A DNA stretch of 64,000 bases, from assembly GCA_905221605.1 (NCBI GenBank), contig CAJNDS010002082.1, positions 327,501 through 391,500 of the forward strand, in the 5' to 3' direction. The translations under genes and the position numbers were made by a program. The stretch is from Symbiodinium natans. Taxonomy: Eukaryota; Sar; Dinophyceae; Suessiales; Symbiodiniaceae. Shown here piece after piece: positions 30,771-43,341 of this stretch. Each line of letters starts with the position of its first letter. Within the stretch, counting starts at the first letter, position 1. Under the pieces are notes generated by a model that was not told the origin of the DNA, made no database searches, and saw only the letters and a program-made list of their open reading frames with translations.

Positions 30771-33700
30771 AGCTGCTGTTTGGCCTCAGACCCATCGATA
30801 TCATCCCCCCCCCCCCCAGAGATCCCGAAAAGTCCTCAAGAAACTCTCAGAGCCGGGCAGACTCGACCTGACAGACGTGCACAAGGCGGCGCAATGGCCA
30901 CCAGTGCAACTTGATGCAATCACATAGCTAGGTGTTCCAGGAATATTTTGCGCTCTTTGCGGACTCTCTTATGAGGCATCGACCGGCAAGCGCCAGCAGC
31001 AGAAAGCGAAGTTCATACAACGCCGGCGCTGGAGCCTGGGTGACGCACAGCAACCCAAGCCGCACGAGTTGTATCGCAGTCATACCATCTGCAATCCAAG
31101 CAGAGAAGTTCTGAGGGAATGCATAGCGGCGAGAGGGTCCCAGTAACTTCCGGGCACTGCTCAGCGCGATGCGACCGAGACTTGGAAGATATTGCAGATG
31201 CTGTTCTACACGATGATCAGTCCAAATCAACCGTCAACACCAATCCCGGCAAACCCCAAGCGGATGCAGGTTTAGACAACTATGGCCACCACAAGCCAAG
31301 CCATGGCAAGGACAAACCAAACGCCCTGACAACATAACTCCACACGGCACTTCCCAAGCAGACGCAGCTTGAAATAAGCAATTACCTCCAAAGTCGGAGA
31401 GAAAGGTGAACACGAATCCTCAAGAAGACACAGTTGATGATAACTCCTGTCCCTGCAGCTTACGTATTTCTTCAACTTCCAACTGGCATCCCTCCAACAC
31501 ATGGCCCGGAACCGCCCTTTTGGAGCTCCAGGGCCCAGGCCCCTGCAGCTGGGACCAGCCGGCTCGGAATCGGCGCCGCGCGGTCAGCGTAAGCTGCCAC
31601 TGCTCGAGGCCGCACCTGAGCTGCAGAATTCCATTCCAGCAACACAAGCACCACCAGCAGCACCAGGACCACGGATGGCCTTTACGATGCATGAACACCG
31701 GAGCTGCAGACCAGCACCAACACGACGACTACTGCTACTATACTCCTTCTAACACTACCAGTACAAGCAGGATGAGGACGACGCTGACGTACGATTGAGA
31801 CTGCCACTGCCAATGTTCACTGTCACTAAACTAAACCAACCGCCCCGCCAAATTGGGAACCTCATGCAAACGAAGTCACGAACTCGCCTCGGGGTCCGGC
31901 CGAGACTGGCCGAGAGGCGTCTAGTACAAGCAAACCAGATCTGGTCTCCATACCCCGCTTCCCAAGCCTGTAACATGTGTGGACCCCGCCCCCTGCCCCC
32001 TGCCCGGTGAGACCTGCCCGAACCGTTTGAAGCCCAACTACTCCCTTGACTCCTCTGCGACACCCTAAATCTCCTGAAGACCCCCCACAGAAGCTCATGA
32101 CGCGTGCAGCACCGCACGAAGCGACATGTGACTTTGGCTTTCCTTCATCTGCGATGCGCACGCAGCACGCTACACCCCGCGTGGCCCGTGTTGGGCCGGC
32201 CCGGCTGCCGAGGCGGCGCAAGCGTTTACAATCATGGGTCAGGTGACTGCAAATCTACATCTCCGCTCCTTACACTCCGCCAACAACCCAAAGCACCTAT
32301 AGAATAAGATGTGATGACTTCCTATAGACTGAGTCCATCACGTGAGTGAATATAGGAGCCCGACTCGAGGCTCCTCCGACGCCTTGTAGCCGCCCGCTGC
32401 AGATCCGCGGCTCTTTCTGCCACATCAGACCTGAACGGATCTCTGTGAATTTTTAAGGTCTATATAGGATTTGTACGTTGGAAATTTAGGAATTAGAGCG
32501 CTTGGTCAGCCTTTGGTGCTTTTTGCGGCCGTTGAAGGCTTGATAGGGTGCATCACAGCTCCCGAGGTCCAGGCGCCGTCTTCTGATGCCAACGCCTCAG
32601 GGCCTGAAAATGCACAACACCTGTCTGAATCTTGGAAGCCTCATTCAAAGCACAAACACACACACAACATAAGATCATATAATATAAGTATTTACATATC
32701 ATATGCAGAGCAATACTTCAGCACTAGCACCAACTTGGGCCTGCTTTCTCTGGAGCTCCCGAGCCAACCGATGCTCTTGTTGCACTGCGCTCTGCCAAGC
32801 CCCAATCGCCTCAATACGAGTGTCGCTGGAATATACTAAAGAATCATCGCATCTTCCTTGCCTATTGAACTGCAGGAGGCGCGCCAAGGATGGCTGTGGT
32901 GGACGGTGCTTGGGCAAGGACGCGTGCAAGGCCCTTCCGGTAAGCGAAGGCATCCGCAAGGATGGCCATGTCACCGAAATCCGACCTCCAAGCACCCGCA
33001 TCCTGGTGCAAGCCCTGTTACTAGCTCGGGGATTCGGCCTGGCTCCGGCTTCTCCAGCTCCGGGTCCTCCAGCTCCCTGGCCACAAGCCACGCCGAGCCC
33101 GGCTCCATTTCTCTGTGCGGCAAAGGAGAAGAATAAGAATGCATCTGATTTTAAGCCCGCCTGCGACGCAACAATCGTGGTCTCCTCCTCCAGTGCGATT
33201 TTTCAGGACTTGCATTGCAACAGAATCTGCTCGAGCTTGTGAGGCTGTGAGTGGGGGGGCCTGATGCATTCCCTTTGCACATGCGCGCGCGCGCGCGCGC
33301 GCGCGCGCGCATCTTCAAGGCAATGTGTGGCTCAGCGCCATACGCCCCCCTAAGCCCCAGACCTGCGCAGTGGGGAAGGGAAGCATCGAAGCGGAGACCA
33401 ATGCAGACGCAGTGGGAAGCAGCTCGTCGAGAAAATCCCAACCTCAGGCATGCTGAAATGAAGAAGAATTCTGTCAAAGCATTGAAAGCCCTTGCTGTCC
33501 CACCTGGACTTGGGGCTCTGTGATTTGTCTCAGCCTGGATTTGCTAGGCAATGGAGCTGGATGCAAGTCGGACGAACCAGTGCAAGCCTAACCGGTGACC
33601 CCACTCAGGATGATTCGAAGCGCTACAAGGCCATGGCCAAGGATATCACGACGGGCTCGGCTGCGGTAGTTTCCAGGCTCTCGTGCACAGTGGCTTGCCC

Positions 33701-34962
33701 AATGTCCTGACGGGAGCACGACACATAAATCAGCGAAGTGGCCTGGCAACGGAATCTCATGATTCACATATCTACATTGCCTTAATCGTGGTATAGTTCT
33801 TCTAGGCATTCTAGGCACCACCATCACCACGCAAGCGCCTTGACCGTGCAATCGTTCCTTTACGGCTTATCTCACGTGAAAGATGCACACTATTTGGCAA
33901 TGCTGTATGGTGTTTCAGCCGAAGCTTTCCTGTACGTCTGCGGCCTGCTGGTGCCCGACCGGAGTGAAATCCGACCTGGGAACACGGAGACACGGAGATG
34001 TTTTGTTCTTGGGAGCCTGTGGCCTAGCCACTATAGCCCTCAACGGATCCGAGCCCCCACCGCTGCGGGATCGTCGGGCTGGAGCTTTGGCAGGGCTTCG
34101 GAGAGCTTGGCACAGCCGGTGAGACCTGCTCATACAATGACTACGGAGCATCTGTCACGGGAGTAACTGCGAGTAACTCTTGCAGCTTTCCGAAGCATCC
34201 GATGTCCTGCCCCTGGCCCTCTTGCAACCGTAAAGAGGGCCAGGGGTGAAAGGATCTGAGGACTCCACATCGCCACAAGGGCCACGAACCCCAAAACCAA
34301 GAGTCTCTGGACCTCAAGCCGGCTTCTCCGCCCATGGTGCACTTGTCAAGCGAGGGGGGGGGGGGGGCCTCTGGGAACCATGGACAGGTCTGGGATCGGA
34401 ATGGAGTCGTCAGGTGCAGCCTCAACTGGAAGGGCGGATGGCCATGTTTTCGCTCCCGATCCGCTCTTCTGAATTGTCGTGACACAAAACAGGATGCGCC
34501 TGGTTGGCTTCTTGTGCCGGCGTGCTGCAGTAGTTCCTTGGAAGGGAAGAGGAAGGTCCAGACTCCAGACAGGCCTGATGAAGAGAAGCTAAACTCGACT
34601 GCCTAGCTCGACTTGCATCAACTGAGCGGTGAACCAAGTGCCGACATTCAAGCCCACGACAGGCTCAAGTGGTGTGCGGGTCTGGCGAGGCTTGCTTGTA
34701 TCCTGTCTGCCCCACCTGCAGGGCTGCGACCACAGCTTGAAGACGCACTGCACACGGTGTCAACGACGGTGCCACTTTGGGGGGCCGGGCTGCAGCAAAG
34801 CGCGGTAGATCTGAATCCCAGCAAGGTCTGTGGCCTTGTGCAAAACGATGACTTAAGCATTCCTAATCTCTGGTGAACCACGTCAGGCTGCGCCAACAAA
34901 CCCAGACGACGGTGCAACATTGGCACAACGTGCTACAGGAAAAACGACAGAACATCCAGACA
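30771..34962. other. Long stretch with little coding evidence
   Basis: No family was recognised. A minus-strand frame at about 32705-32830 (a charged helix with WQSAVQQEHRLARELQRKQ) may be a coiled-coil exon. It also holds a (GC)14 run (33283-33310) and short G- or C-runs (30807, 34351). Confidence 0.35.
33281..33312. repeat. (GC)14 palindromic run
   Basis: AT(GC)14AT is a perfect 32-bp palindrome of alternating purine-pyrimidine and a candidate for Z-DNA or a cruciform. Confidence 0.95.
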
Positions 34963-37348
34963 TCAAGTCTGTGCGTGCACTTGACCCTTGGCACAAGCGC
35001 CAATGGCAGCTCCAAACGCGAATTCAGATTGGTGAAGGCCGAAGCCCTTCAGCCATGGCAGAAGTTGACTGGCACGCTGCCAGTGGCTGGCTTGTCCACA
35101 TGCACCCATGCTCGCTGTGCAAGCAATCTCGTCAAAATCAAAGGCGTGCAGCACGACTCTCTGGAGCAGATTGCATGCCAGCTGCCATTGGGCAGAAACG
35201 CGGCAGGAGCTAATAACAGCAGTCAGGCATATCCCATTCAGAGTGACCTGCCAGTCACTCATGCATGCCATCAATTGCAAAGCCACCTGCCAATTGCCGC
35301 TGGATGCACACGCGCTGATTGCCGCACTGCAACTGAAGCTATCTGGTCGAAGCTCTTGTCTGAGCATGGCGTTCAAAAGCTCCAAGGCAACCTCCCATTC
35401 TCCACAGTTCTCGCAGGCACTGATCGCTGCGCTGCAACCTCGGAAGCTGCAACTGTGGGCTTCAGTGACAGATTGACCGAGTTCGTTTGTACAAGCTGAG
35501 GATCTTATGACGTTGTGCATCCCTGTACTGTTACAGCATGCAAATATTCCTGCGCGGGCACTGTTGATGTCCCCGAAGCCGGCAGCCTGCAAAGACTCTA
35601 AGACTTCCAGTCCACACTGCCATTGAGAGCCCCTCTCGCACGCTGTGATGACTGTCCGAAAACTAGCCAACTGCAGAGTCTGCAGAGTGCGCTCCCGGTA
35701 GTGCAAGAGCAAGGCTCTACCCCACTCGCCGGCTTCCCCAAAGCTGCTGGAGAGGATGCAGTAAGACACCGAATCCGGCTGAAGTCTCTGAGAGGTCTGA
35801 CAAGTCCGAAAAATCGCCAGCGCCTTACGCCACTTCTCCCCGTTTGCACCGACGGCAGCCATGACGGAGCTCTGCGTGATCACCGAGGACTCGATTCCGT
35901 CGATTCCTTCTTGAAGCAACCACTCTGCAAGCTGCAGGGCCTGCTCCCACTTGCCCGAGGATGCCCCAGCAGTGCCGGCCACACCTTCCGTAAATGTGAC
36001 GACCCCAAGCTGTAAAGAAGGCGAGCAGACCAAGGCCGTCACCAAGTCCAGGATCCGGCGCCACCCCGCAGACCCCGCAGACCCCGTGCGGCTCTGGAGC
36101 GCCGCCAGGGCGGGCGCCTCTCGGACCTGGAGCCGGCGGGCCGCTGCGGCCGCCATGCCTGCGTAAGCCAGCTCCCAGGGAGACCCAGAAAGGGCCCCAA
36201 ACGGGCGCCCAAACCGCTCGGCCAAGGTCAGGGAGTCGCGCCAGCCTTTAGCCGCAAGAACTGGTGCGGCTGCGGTCTGGGTGTAATCGTCCGGCACAAG
36301 GGAGGTGCAGGGCATTCCGTGCAGCAGCGCCAGAGCCAACTCCCAGGCGGTGTCGCAAGCTGCGCAAGCTGCGCAAGCTGCAATCACGGGGTTGTAGCAG
36401 AGGTTGTCCACCTTCAGGCCGTGAACGGAAGACATTGAAGACAGCAAGAAAAGCGCGGCTTCCCAGCAGCCTCGGACTGGAGGGCCGGCTTACTGCAAGA
36501 TCAAATGTGCCATGTTTGCCCGTTTGGGACGTTTGTAGCCATCTGCCCACCGCCGATATAAGTCATGTATGTATGTATGTATGTATGTATGTATGTATGT
36601 ATGTATGTATACAAACTGTATATACACACATATATAAACTGCATATGCCAAGCAGCCGGCTTTCTCACATGCACTAATGGCTGCACTGCAGACAATTGCA
36701 TTCACAAGGAGCCTCTGGTCGGTCAAAGCATGTAGCAGACACAAGGCAGTGGACCACTGGCTGCCATGCTCACAAGCACTGACGGCCACACCAAACGTGA
36801 TTTCGTTCGGCACTCCCCCAACACGAGCCATCTCAGCCCATACTGCCATCGCCATCTGCCACTGCTGGCAGCTGCCACAAGCGCGAATCAAGGACGTGAA
36901 GCTGACGATGTCAGGCGACAAGCGATACATCGGGCAGGTTGCATGCAACATCAATGCTGATTGCCACTGCCCCTCACAGGCGGCAATGGCTGCACCAAAG
37001 GTGACTTGGTCTGGCTGCAATCCGTCGCACAACTGTCCACGGAGAAGCTCCAGTGCTGAATTCCAGGCTCTGCGAGAGGCAGACATGGCAGCGTTGTGGG
37101 TCGAGGTAGTCGGCTGCAGCTTGGATGCTCTGGCATTCGCGATCACTTCAAGAGCACTTTGCCAGCACTGCCAGCCGATAGACTCAGGTGCTTGTGAAAG
37201 CCAAGGAATGAGCTGGTTGAAGCTGACGATGCTTGGCAGGACGCCGAGGGACTGCATGCTGTCAATGACTTGCACTGCTGCCGCCCAGCCATCCTGGCCC
37301 CTGTGCGATTTGCGCGCAGACATGGCGGCATTGAAGTGGACCACATTC
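34963..37348 (-). CDS. Pentatricopeptide-repeat (PPR) protein
   Basis: Minus-strand exons 37348-36657 and 36470 to about 34967 join in frame. The intron at 36656-36471 begins GC, ends AG, and has GCTGCT at its start and again at the start of the next exon. The protein, over 700 residues, is built of roughly a dozen 35-residue helical repeats marked by F-x-AAI(S/A)AC-E-x-G-x-WxxAL-x-LL, the usual dinoflagellate PPR pattern. PPR proteins bind RNA, mainly in organelles, and act in RNA stability, splicing and editing. The first exon starts after a CCTTCTCAG acceptor and the last frame ends after ...CAKGQ, where a GT could be a donor, so both ends are incomplete. A spacer between repeats around 35470-35570 (FACCNSTGMHN...) probably hides an unspliced in-frame intron. 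Confidence 0.8.
36564..36609 (+). repeat. (ATGT)n microsatellite in PPR intron
   Basis: About eleven ATGT units inside the 186-bp intron of the PPR gene. Read through, it gives a Tyr/Ile/His run with no stop, which extends the apparent frame into the intron. Confidence 0.9.
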
Positions 37349-39007
37349 CTGAGAAGGCCACAACTTCCCTACAGGCCCTACAGCATTCTGATGACGAGGT
37401 TTGGAAGTGCATTGAGCTGCCTGAAAGCTGTCAGACACTAAGGTCCTCACACTTGCAGGTGCTGTCGATGCCTGAGCGTGACAGGAGCTGGGAATCCGAC
37501 ACAATGCACGAAGCATCAAGCATCATGGCTGCCAAGCGTGTCTGCACACAATTTCGCAGCCAGGGTTCATCCTTTCTAGCGCCTCGCTTGCGATGCTTGC
37601 AAGCCAACGCAGACTGTCAGTGCCCTTACACCCTCTCCCTGCAGAGCTTCCAATGCTTCCAACACCCTTAAACTCTTAAACTTAGGGCCAGCAGCGTTGA
37701 CCGTAGATTGGACACCTGCAGTCTTGGCCAAGTCGGCGAGATGGACGGTGGCCTCCTGTGGCCGCCAGATCTTGACATCGCATCCGCCCTGAGAGTAGCA
37801 AAGGGGTTTGCTAGGTATCACTCCGTCTGAGCCCAACAACGGGCCGCACATGACAGTAGCTCAATCAAAGAGTGCACCCGACGCGCCTGTGCCATCATCG
37901 TGTGAGAGATTCTGAGATGCACAGCCAAAGCCACCGATAACACCTGACAGCCTGACCTTGCAATGGACAGCACGGGACAGCTTAAGACCGCTCGAAGGTT
38001 TGGCACGATTGGCAGATGGCTCTCGGCTCCATGGTGTGCAGAGCCCGGCGAGCGGCGAGCGGCTAGCAAGTCTTGATCCCGGAAGCTACGAGCCAGTTTC
38101 AAGCAACTTGCGCACATTCACCCGCCATAATGTCATGGCGCAAACCCGAAACACATGGACAGCATTATCGTTGCACGGGGTAAACGTTCAGGACTGCTAT
38201 GTCCCAGCTCGCGAAACAACCCCCAAGCCGCAGGCGCTGATGCCGTGCTTGGCAATTGTTGCGTCGTAGACCTGACGTTGGTGCAGGTTTCTTCTTTGCG
38301 CGCCAAGACATCCGTAAGAGTGGAACGGCTTCCCGCTGTTGAACTTTCTCAGCACGCGCCTTCAGCACGTGGCCAAGCGTCAGAGCCCTCTCGCACTCTG
38401 CCGACCTGCATGGTGGAGAGGTCACTGCGCTAGCTTGCAAATCACGCAAGGGGCGATGACTTCATAAGACTTGGACAGCATAGTACTTGTTATATATATA
38501 TATAGACTTTATACACCGAAAACTTACAAGACCCCTTTTCAGACTGGCGTCATAAACCTGCAAGGGGCCTGAAGATTTCGCTGACGATCACTTGCTGTGC
38601 GTGAATGCTCGCGGGGTCCAGATTCTCCATCGTCACGATCTAGCCGGAGTGGGCTGCGCCAATCGCCTGGTGCCTTCTGGACATCGTAGCCCAGGCCTTA
38701 GGACCGCGAAGTTAACTGCCCCTGCCCCGACCAGGCACCACACTGCGTGGCATCTCGCTTCACTTTCAAACTTTCTCTCACAGCCAATGAGAGACATGCC
38801 ACACGACATGCTGTGCCGATATCCTGTCCTGCTGCAAGCCTCAAGAGAGCCTTTAGGCTTTGAGGCTTGACGAGCAAAAATAAACCAAAACAGCAAGCGG
38901 GTGACGCAGCACGCAACGGAAGATATCAGGAAGATGCGAGATGCCAGAAATACTCCTGGCATCTCGTTGTCCTGCGAAGTCCCCGGGAAAGGAGGCCGGA
39001 TCGCCTA
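37349..39007. other. Region between PPR exon groups
   Basis: No PPR motif or other domain was recognised. It may be intron or intergenic DNA between two PPR genes. It has a (TA)n run (38492-38505) and a hairpin with 11-bp arms (38937-38947 with 38956-38966). Confidence 0.4.
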
Positions 39008-40145
39008 CTAGCCTTGCAGCTCTCCCTTCTCGCAGGCGCTGATTGCTGTATTAAATGAGATTTCGTCCGCCGGCAAACTGAGCCAGAGCATTTCTTCGAG
39101 CAGCTTCAAGGCCCGTAGCCACTGTGAGCCTCTGTCGCAAGCGCTGATGGCGGAGTTAAACGCAACAGAGCTTGCTTGCAGAATTCTTTCAGGCAGCTCT
39201 GACAAAAGAGCCAGAGCACGCTGCCATTCAGCTCCTCTGGAGCAGGCACTGATCACGGCGCTGAGAGTGAATTCATCAGGCATCAGGCTCACATTGCTCA
39301 CACACTCTCGATCCTCCAGATCCTTCATCACAGCTAAGGCCAGCGTCCACTGGCTGGCCTTGTCCATGGCGCTGATTGCTGTGTTGACAACAAGGACATC
39401 TGCCCCCGGAAGCTGCATGGCTGCCTGAAAGAGCACCAGTGCTCTTTGCCATTCGCAGCCTTTTTCGCAGGCGCTCAGGGCTGCGGTGGACGAAACGACG
39501 TCTGGGACGAGGCTGACACGGCGAATCTCACTGAACGTCTCCAAAGCCCACTGCCATTGAACTGCATTACCACACGTTGTGATCAGGGCCGTGAAGCCGA
39601 TCGTGGTCGGCTCAATTGGCTCAATCTCCATCATGTCCCGAAACCACGACAGGGCTCTCTGCCATTGACTCCATTGACCCCGATCCGCTTCACAGGCTTC
39701 ACAAGCTTGTAAGGCGGAGGTGAAGGTCGCTTCATTGCGCGGCACCTTCTGCGATGCCATTGTGCCCAAGAGGCCCAAAGCTTCCTCCCACAGCTGCTCC
39801 CGCGCGCACAGTCCCAGCAAGATGTTGAAACTGACGGTGCTTGTGCTGACCGTGCTGAGGAGGTGTGGCTGGGCGGACATGCGCGTGATCCGTTCCAGAA
39901 GGCCCAGCCCAAGCTCAAAGTTGCAGCCTGCCTGGCACGCCATCAGGGCCGCGTTGAAGGTCAAGGAGCCAGGTGCGAGCTCTGCGAGCTCCGAATCGCA
40001 AAGAGCCAAGGCAGGTGCCCATGCCGAGCAATGCTGCTCGCCCATGCCGAGGGCAAGGCTTGCACGGGCTGCTGTGGACAACTCTCCCCCACTGAGTGCC
40101 TCGACACACGAGAGGGCGCGAGTCCACACCTCACCGCACAGCTGT
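39008..40145 (-). CDS. PPR protein, C-terminal exon
   Basis: A minus-strand frame entered through a strong acceptor (CTGATCTTCAG at 40146-40156) and open to 39008. It contains about eight PPR repeats with F-x-AA(L/I)-x-AC and WQRAL-x-LL signatures (for example SAAIS-like motifs near 39480, 39250 and 39050). The frame ends just after SFNTAISACEKG, in mid-repeat, so a donor (GA at GGA-GAGCTG) and a further exon are likely. Upstream exons of the same orientation at 40430-41957 are also PPR-like and may be the same gene. Confidence 0.7.
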
Positions 40146-40429
40146 CTGAAGATCAGCAGGATGGAAGACCAGGAGCCCATGTGCGTAGACCAGAGCCCCT
40201 CACCTGAGGTTGAGCGAGCGCGAAGACTGCGCCAAGCAGTCTCGCGGTTTCTTGTGTTACAAGGGGGACCCCGTATTTTGTTTGGGGAGGAGAGGGAGAG
40301 GGAGGGCGGGAGAGAGAGGTCAAGGGCAGCTTTGGTGGGGGCGGACACACGTTTCGTTCTTTATCGGGGACGTCATTCATTAGTTTGACATATTGGCTTT
40401 CAAGCGATTCTCGGTGACATAGCAGCTTG

Positions 40430-40812
40430 TTAGAGCATAAACATGCGCTGCAGCAGGCTGCTGCCAGAAACGGTTGCTCTGCAAGCACAGCGACTCCTGG
40501 CAGCTTGAACTGCTTCCATGGCCAGAGGCCATGCCATAGCGACGTCCGTGTGGCAAGATGCAGTGCATGATGTACATGTGAGGATGTCCTTGCGCACCGA
40601 GTGGCGCCGCATCGTGCGAAGCAGCTGCTGTGAAGTTTCCCAGTGTTGCTTGGAGAATGCCTGAACAGACATCCGGAGTGAGAGGCCACACTCGCCGAGC
40701 GGCCTGCACCTTCCACGACCGAGTAAATGAAGTCCCGCTTGCCAGTGGTGGCATTGGTGGCATGCCGTCACCAAGGAACTTAGGCCAACGTCGTCTTGGT
40801 GAAGCCCAGGGC
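40430..40812 (-). CDS. PPR-like exon
   Basis: A minus-strand frame that opens after a pyrimidine-rich acceptor (GCCTCTGCCCGACAG). It encodes SSLVTACHQCHHWQAGLHLL and later SVQAFSKQHWETSQQLL, degenerate PPR helices. It sits between the 41.9-41.3 kb and 40.1-39.0 kb PPR exons. The exon end is uncertain, and part of this stretch may be intron. Confidence 0.45.
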
Positions 40813-41212
40813 CTGTCGGGCAGAGGCACAAGAGGACAGACTGGGAGAGATCATAAGCACCCATATAAAGGTTGGGAGATCATGCTGTTGGTCAGGGGCA
40901 TGTCGCATCGAAACGTGAAGATCGATTTGTTGTTGGGGGCGTGTCAGAGCTTTTCACTTTGCCAGCCAGCCAAAGCCTCCTTTCGCGATTCGAGATTCTA
41001 TCAGCAGACAACATCATGGCACATCTTGGAATGTCAGCTGCGCCGCTACGCACGCATAAACCACACTTTGGTTCTTCAAGGCTACGAAGCGAGCAATTGT
41101 GACATTCCTGCCTTGAACCATCGTCGTGCTTAAGAGCTTTCTGCGTCTTTTGCTGTACTATACGAGAAACCTCCGGGGCATCCTCCCGCTTCAGAAAATT
41201 GGTGCAGCAAAA

Positions 41213-41245
41213 CCCCCCCCCCCCCCCCAAAAAAAAAAAAAAAAA
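41213..41245 (+). repeat. C16-A17 homopolymer junction
   Basis: Sixteen C followed directly by seventeen A, within a probable PPR intron. Confidence 0.95.
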
Positions 41246-41302
41246 TCAACACTTTAGACAATTGCCGAGCCCGAGCTGGCCGGCCTCTACTAGTAGACAG
41301 CG

Positions 41303-41957
41303 CAAGAGCATTCTGCCAGTCCTGGCATGAGCCTGCTGCAGATGTCAAGCAGACCGTGTTGGGAAGCGTGGCGGCGGTTGTCATGCAGTGGAGGAAGTCC
41401 AGGGGAGTTCTCCAGGATGCCAAGTTTTTCAAGGCATGCAAAGCTGCACCGGAGGTGACCACATCTGGCTGGAGGCGAAGGCGCCTGGCGAGCCCGAGCA
41501 TGGCCAGCACGTGTTGCCAAGAGGAAGAAGGGGAAGAGGAGGAAGAGGAGGGAGAGGATGAAGAGAAGGCTGAGAAGGCGGGCCCGAAGCTTGCACGATT
41601 GTAGCGAAGATTCTGATGTCGCATAGCCATCAGCTGCTCCATTGGCTGCTCCCAGAATGACAGCCGTGCAAGGCCATCGATCAAAGTGTTTGCCAGAATC
41701 GTGTTCGCCTCCATCGTTAGCTGCTTCATGCCCACAACGAGGGTTGATGCAGCCATCCAGCTACTGCTCTTGGTACAGGCGTGGAGGGCTGCGCCATAGT
41801 TTATGGCGTCGGCATTTTGCAGGAATCGGAGGACATTCAGCGCATGCTGCCACTGCTGGGATTTTTGGTAAGACGCCAGCACCTGAAGCAGAAACCACGA
41901 TAAAGCACTGAACGCCTCTAACGTGGCACCAAAGCAGTCACTGCCAGTCGAAGTCAA
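41303..41957 (-). CDS. PPR protein exon with serine run
   Basis: About 215 codons with five or six PPR repeats (YGAALHACTKSSSWMAA, SGAALHALKNLASWRTPL, SAAGSCQDWQNAL). One repeat is split by a run rich in Ser and Pro (about residues 131-146) encoded by a purine-rich (GAAGAGGAG)n tract at 41521-41570. The exon probably ends near 41303; downstream lies a C16A17 homopolymer and a non-PPR reading, taken as intron. The N-terminal end is not defined. Confidence 0.6.
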
Positions 41958-43020
41958 GTGGCCTTCTGGGCTTCTGCAGGAGTGACCTCGCAGCCCCGCT
42001 GCTGCAAGCTTCGCAGTAGTCGCTCTGCAGCGTGCCCCTGCACTCGATGTGCCTGGGCCGCGCCCTCCGGGAGACCTTCAGAAGCCGGAGAGAAGCCACA
42101 AGAGCAACGACGTAACACAGAGACGGTTCCTGACTACTGTTTATTGTGTTTGTCGCTGCCACGCTCAAAGGGGCAACCGTCTCCATTTCGCGCCAAGGAA
42201 CGAGGCGGGGCTGATGCTTGTAGTGGCCGACAGGAAATCGGCATCAATCACAGGATCGCAGAAACCGCCGAATGTTCGGGGGCATGCGAGGACCAGCATG
42301 GACCAGCGCAAGCAACAAGGCAAGAAACCATCGGCAGCTTGCAGGAAATGCAGCCACTGCGGCTGTCCGCACGAGGCGCGACAAGTCTTCAGTCACATCA
42401 GGACAACAGCGAAGAATTCGAGCCGACTGGGGCTCAAAGTTTCCGCCTTCCCAACTCTGTGCTACACTGCCGGCACTGAGTCACTGACAGCCACTGACGC
42501 CACTGCACAGCCCGCCTTCGGCTGTCGTTGCTCAAGCCGTGACCTGCGATTCGACTATAGAGGATGTTGCGCGTATCGAAGCTGCACGATATGTAATCGT
42601 GTCCCAAAACGAGATTCCAAGCTCAAGACGCACTGCTGGAGGCCCTCCCCAGTGCGGCTTGAGCCGAATTGTCACACGCAACTCATCGACCCGAGCTGGA
42701 GGCAATCTGCTTGGGGCCCTCAACAGTCCTCTTTATGCCCACTTCGTCCATCGCACGAGACAACATCCTGCAAAGCCCCGGCTATGGAGTAGAGAACCTG
42801 TTACAAGTTACGAGTGTGATGAAACTGTTGACAAGAAAGCCCTTCAAAGACCCAACAACAGCATAGCTTCGTAATGGATGATTTCTGGAGTGCGCCGTCT
42901 TCGCAGAATTTCGACTGGCCATTGCATTCTTGATCGGGGCCACTCTGTTTTCGACTTAAGACTTTATCTCAGGCTCCCTCCCTCTATCTTTTCGTGCAGC
43001 AGCAGCTTGGGCGGGTCCGG
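41958..43020. other. No recognised gene
   Basis: A 247-codon plus-strand frame (42049-42792) is Cys/Ser/Arg-rich but has no regular metal-binding spacing or known domain, and may be chance. Nothing else was recognised. Confidence 0.3.
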
Positions 43021-43064
43021 GTTTTTTCTCGTATTTTTTCTGGTTTTTTTCGTATTTTCATGGT
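43021..43064 (+). repeat. Left inverted repeat flanking telomere array
   Basis: A T-rich arm with TCGTATTTTTTCTGG and TTCGTATTTTCATGGT. It is the near-complement of 43342-43387. Confidence 0.85.
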
Positions 43065-43330
43065 CTTGGGTTTAGGGTTTAGGGTTTAGGGTTTAGGGTT
43101 TAGGGTTTAGGGTTTAGGGTTTTAGGGTTAGGGTTTACGGTTTAGGGTTTAGGGTTAGGGTTTAGGGTTTAGGGTTTAGGGTTTAGGGTTTAGGGTTTTT
43201 AGGGGTTTAGGGTTTAGGGTTTAGGGTTTAGGGTTTAGGGTTTAGGGTTTAGGGTTTAGGGTTTAGGGTTTAGGGTTTAGGGTTTAGGGTTTAGGGTTTA
43301 GGGTTTAGGGTTTAGGGTTTAGGGTTTAGG
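43065..43330 (+). repeat. Interstitial TTTAGGG telomere array
   Basis: About 36 tandem TTTAGGG heptamers with rare variants (TTTTAGGG, TTAGGG, TTTACGG near 43118-43160, and GTTTTTAGGGG near 43195). It is cleaner than the 1.2-kb array. Confidence 0.95.
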
Positions 43331-43341
43331 GCTCACCTGAA

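Noticed and set aside
36490-36690. Tyr/Ile/His-rich C-terminus of the upstream PPR frame
   Set aside because: It is read-through into a GC-AG intron carrying (ATGT)n. Joining 36657 to 36470 restores the PPR repeat.
42049-42792. Cys-rich 247-codon plus-strand frame as a zinc-binding protein
   Set aside because: Cysteine spacing is irregular, composition resembles random GC-rich translation, and no domain or splice context supports it.
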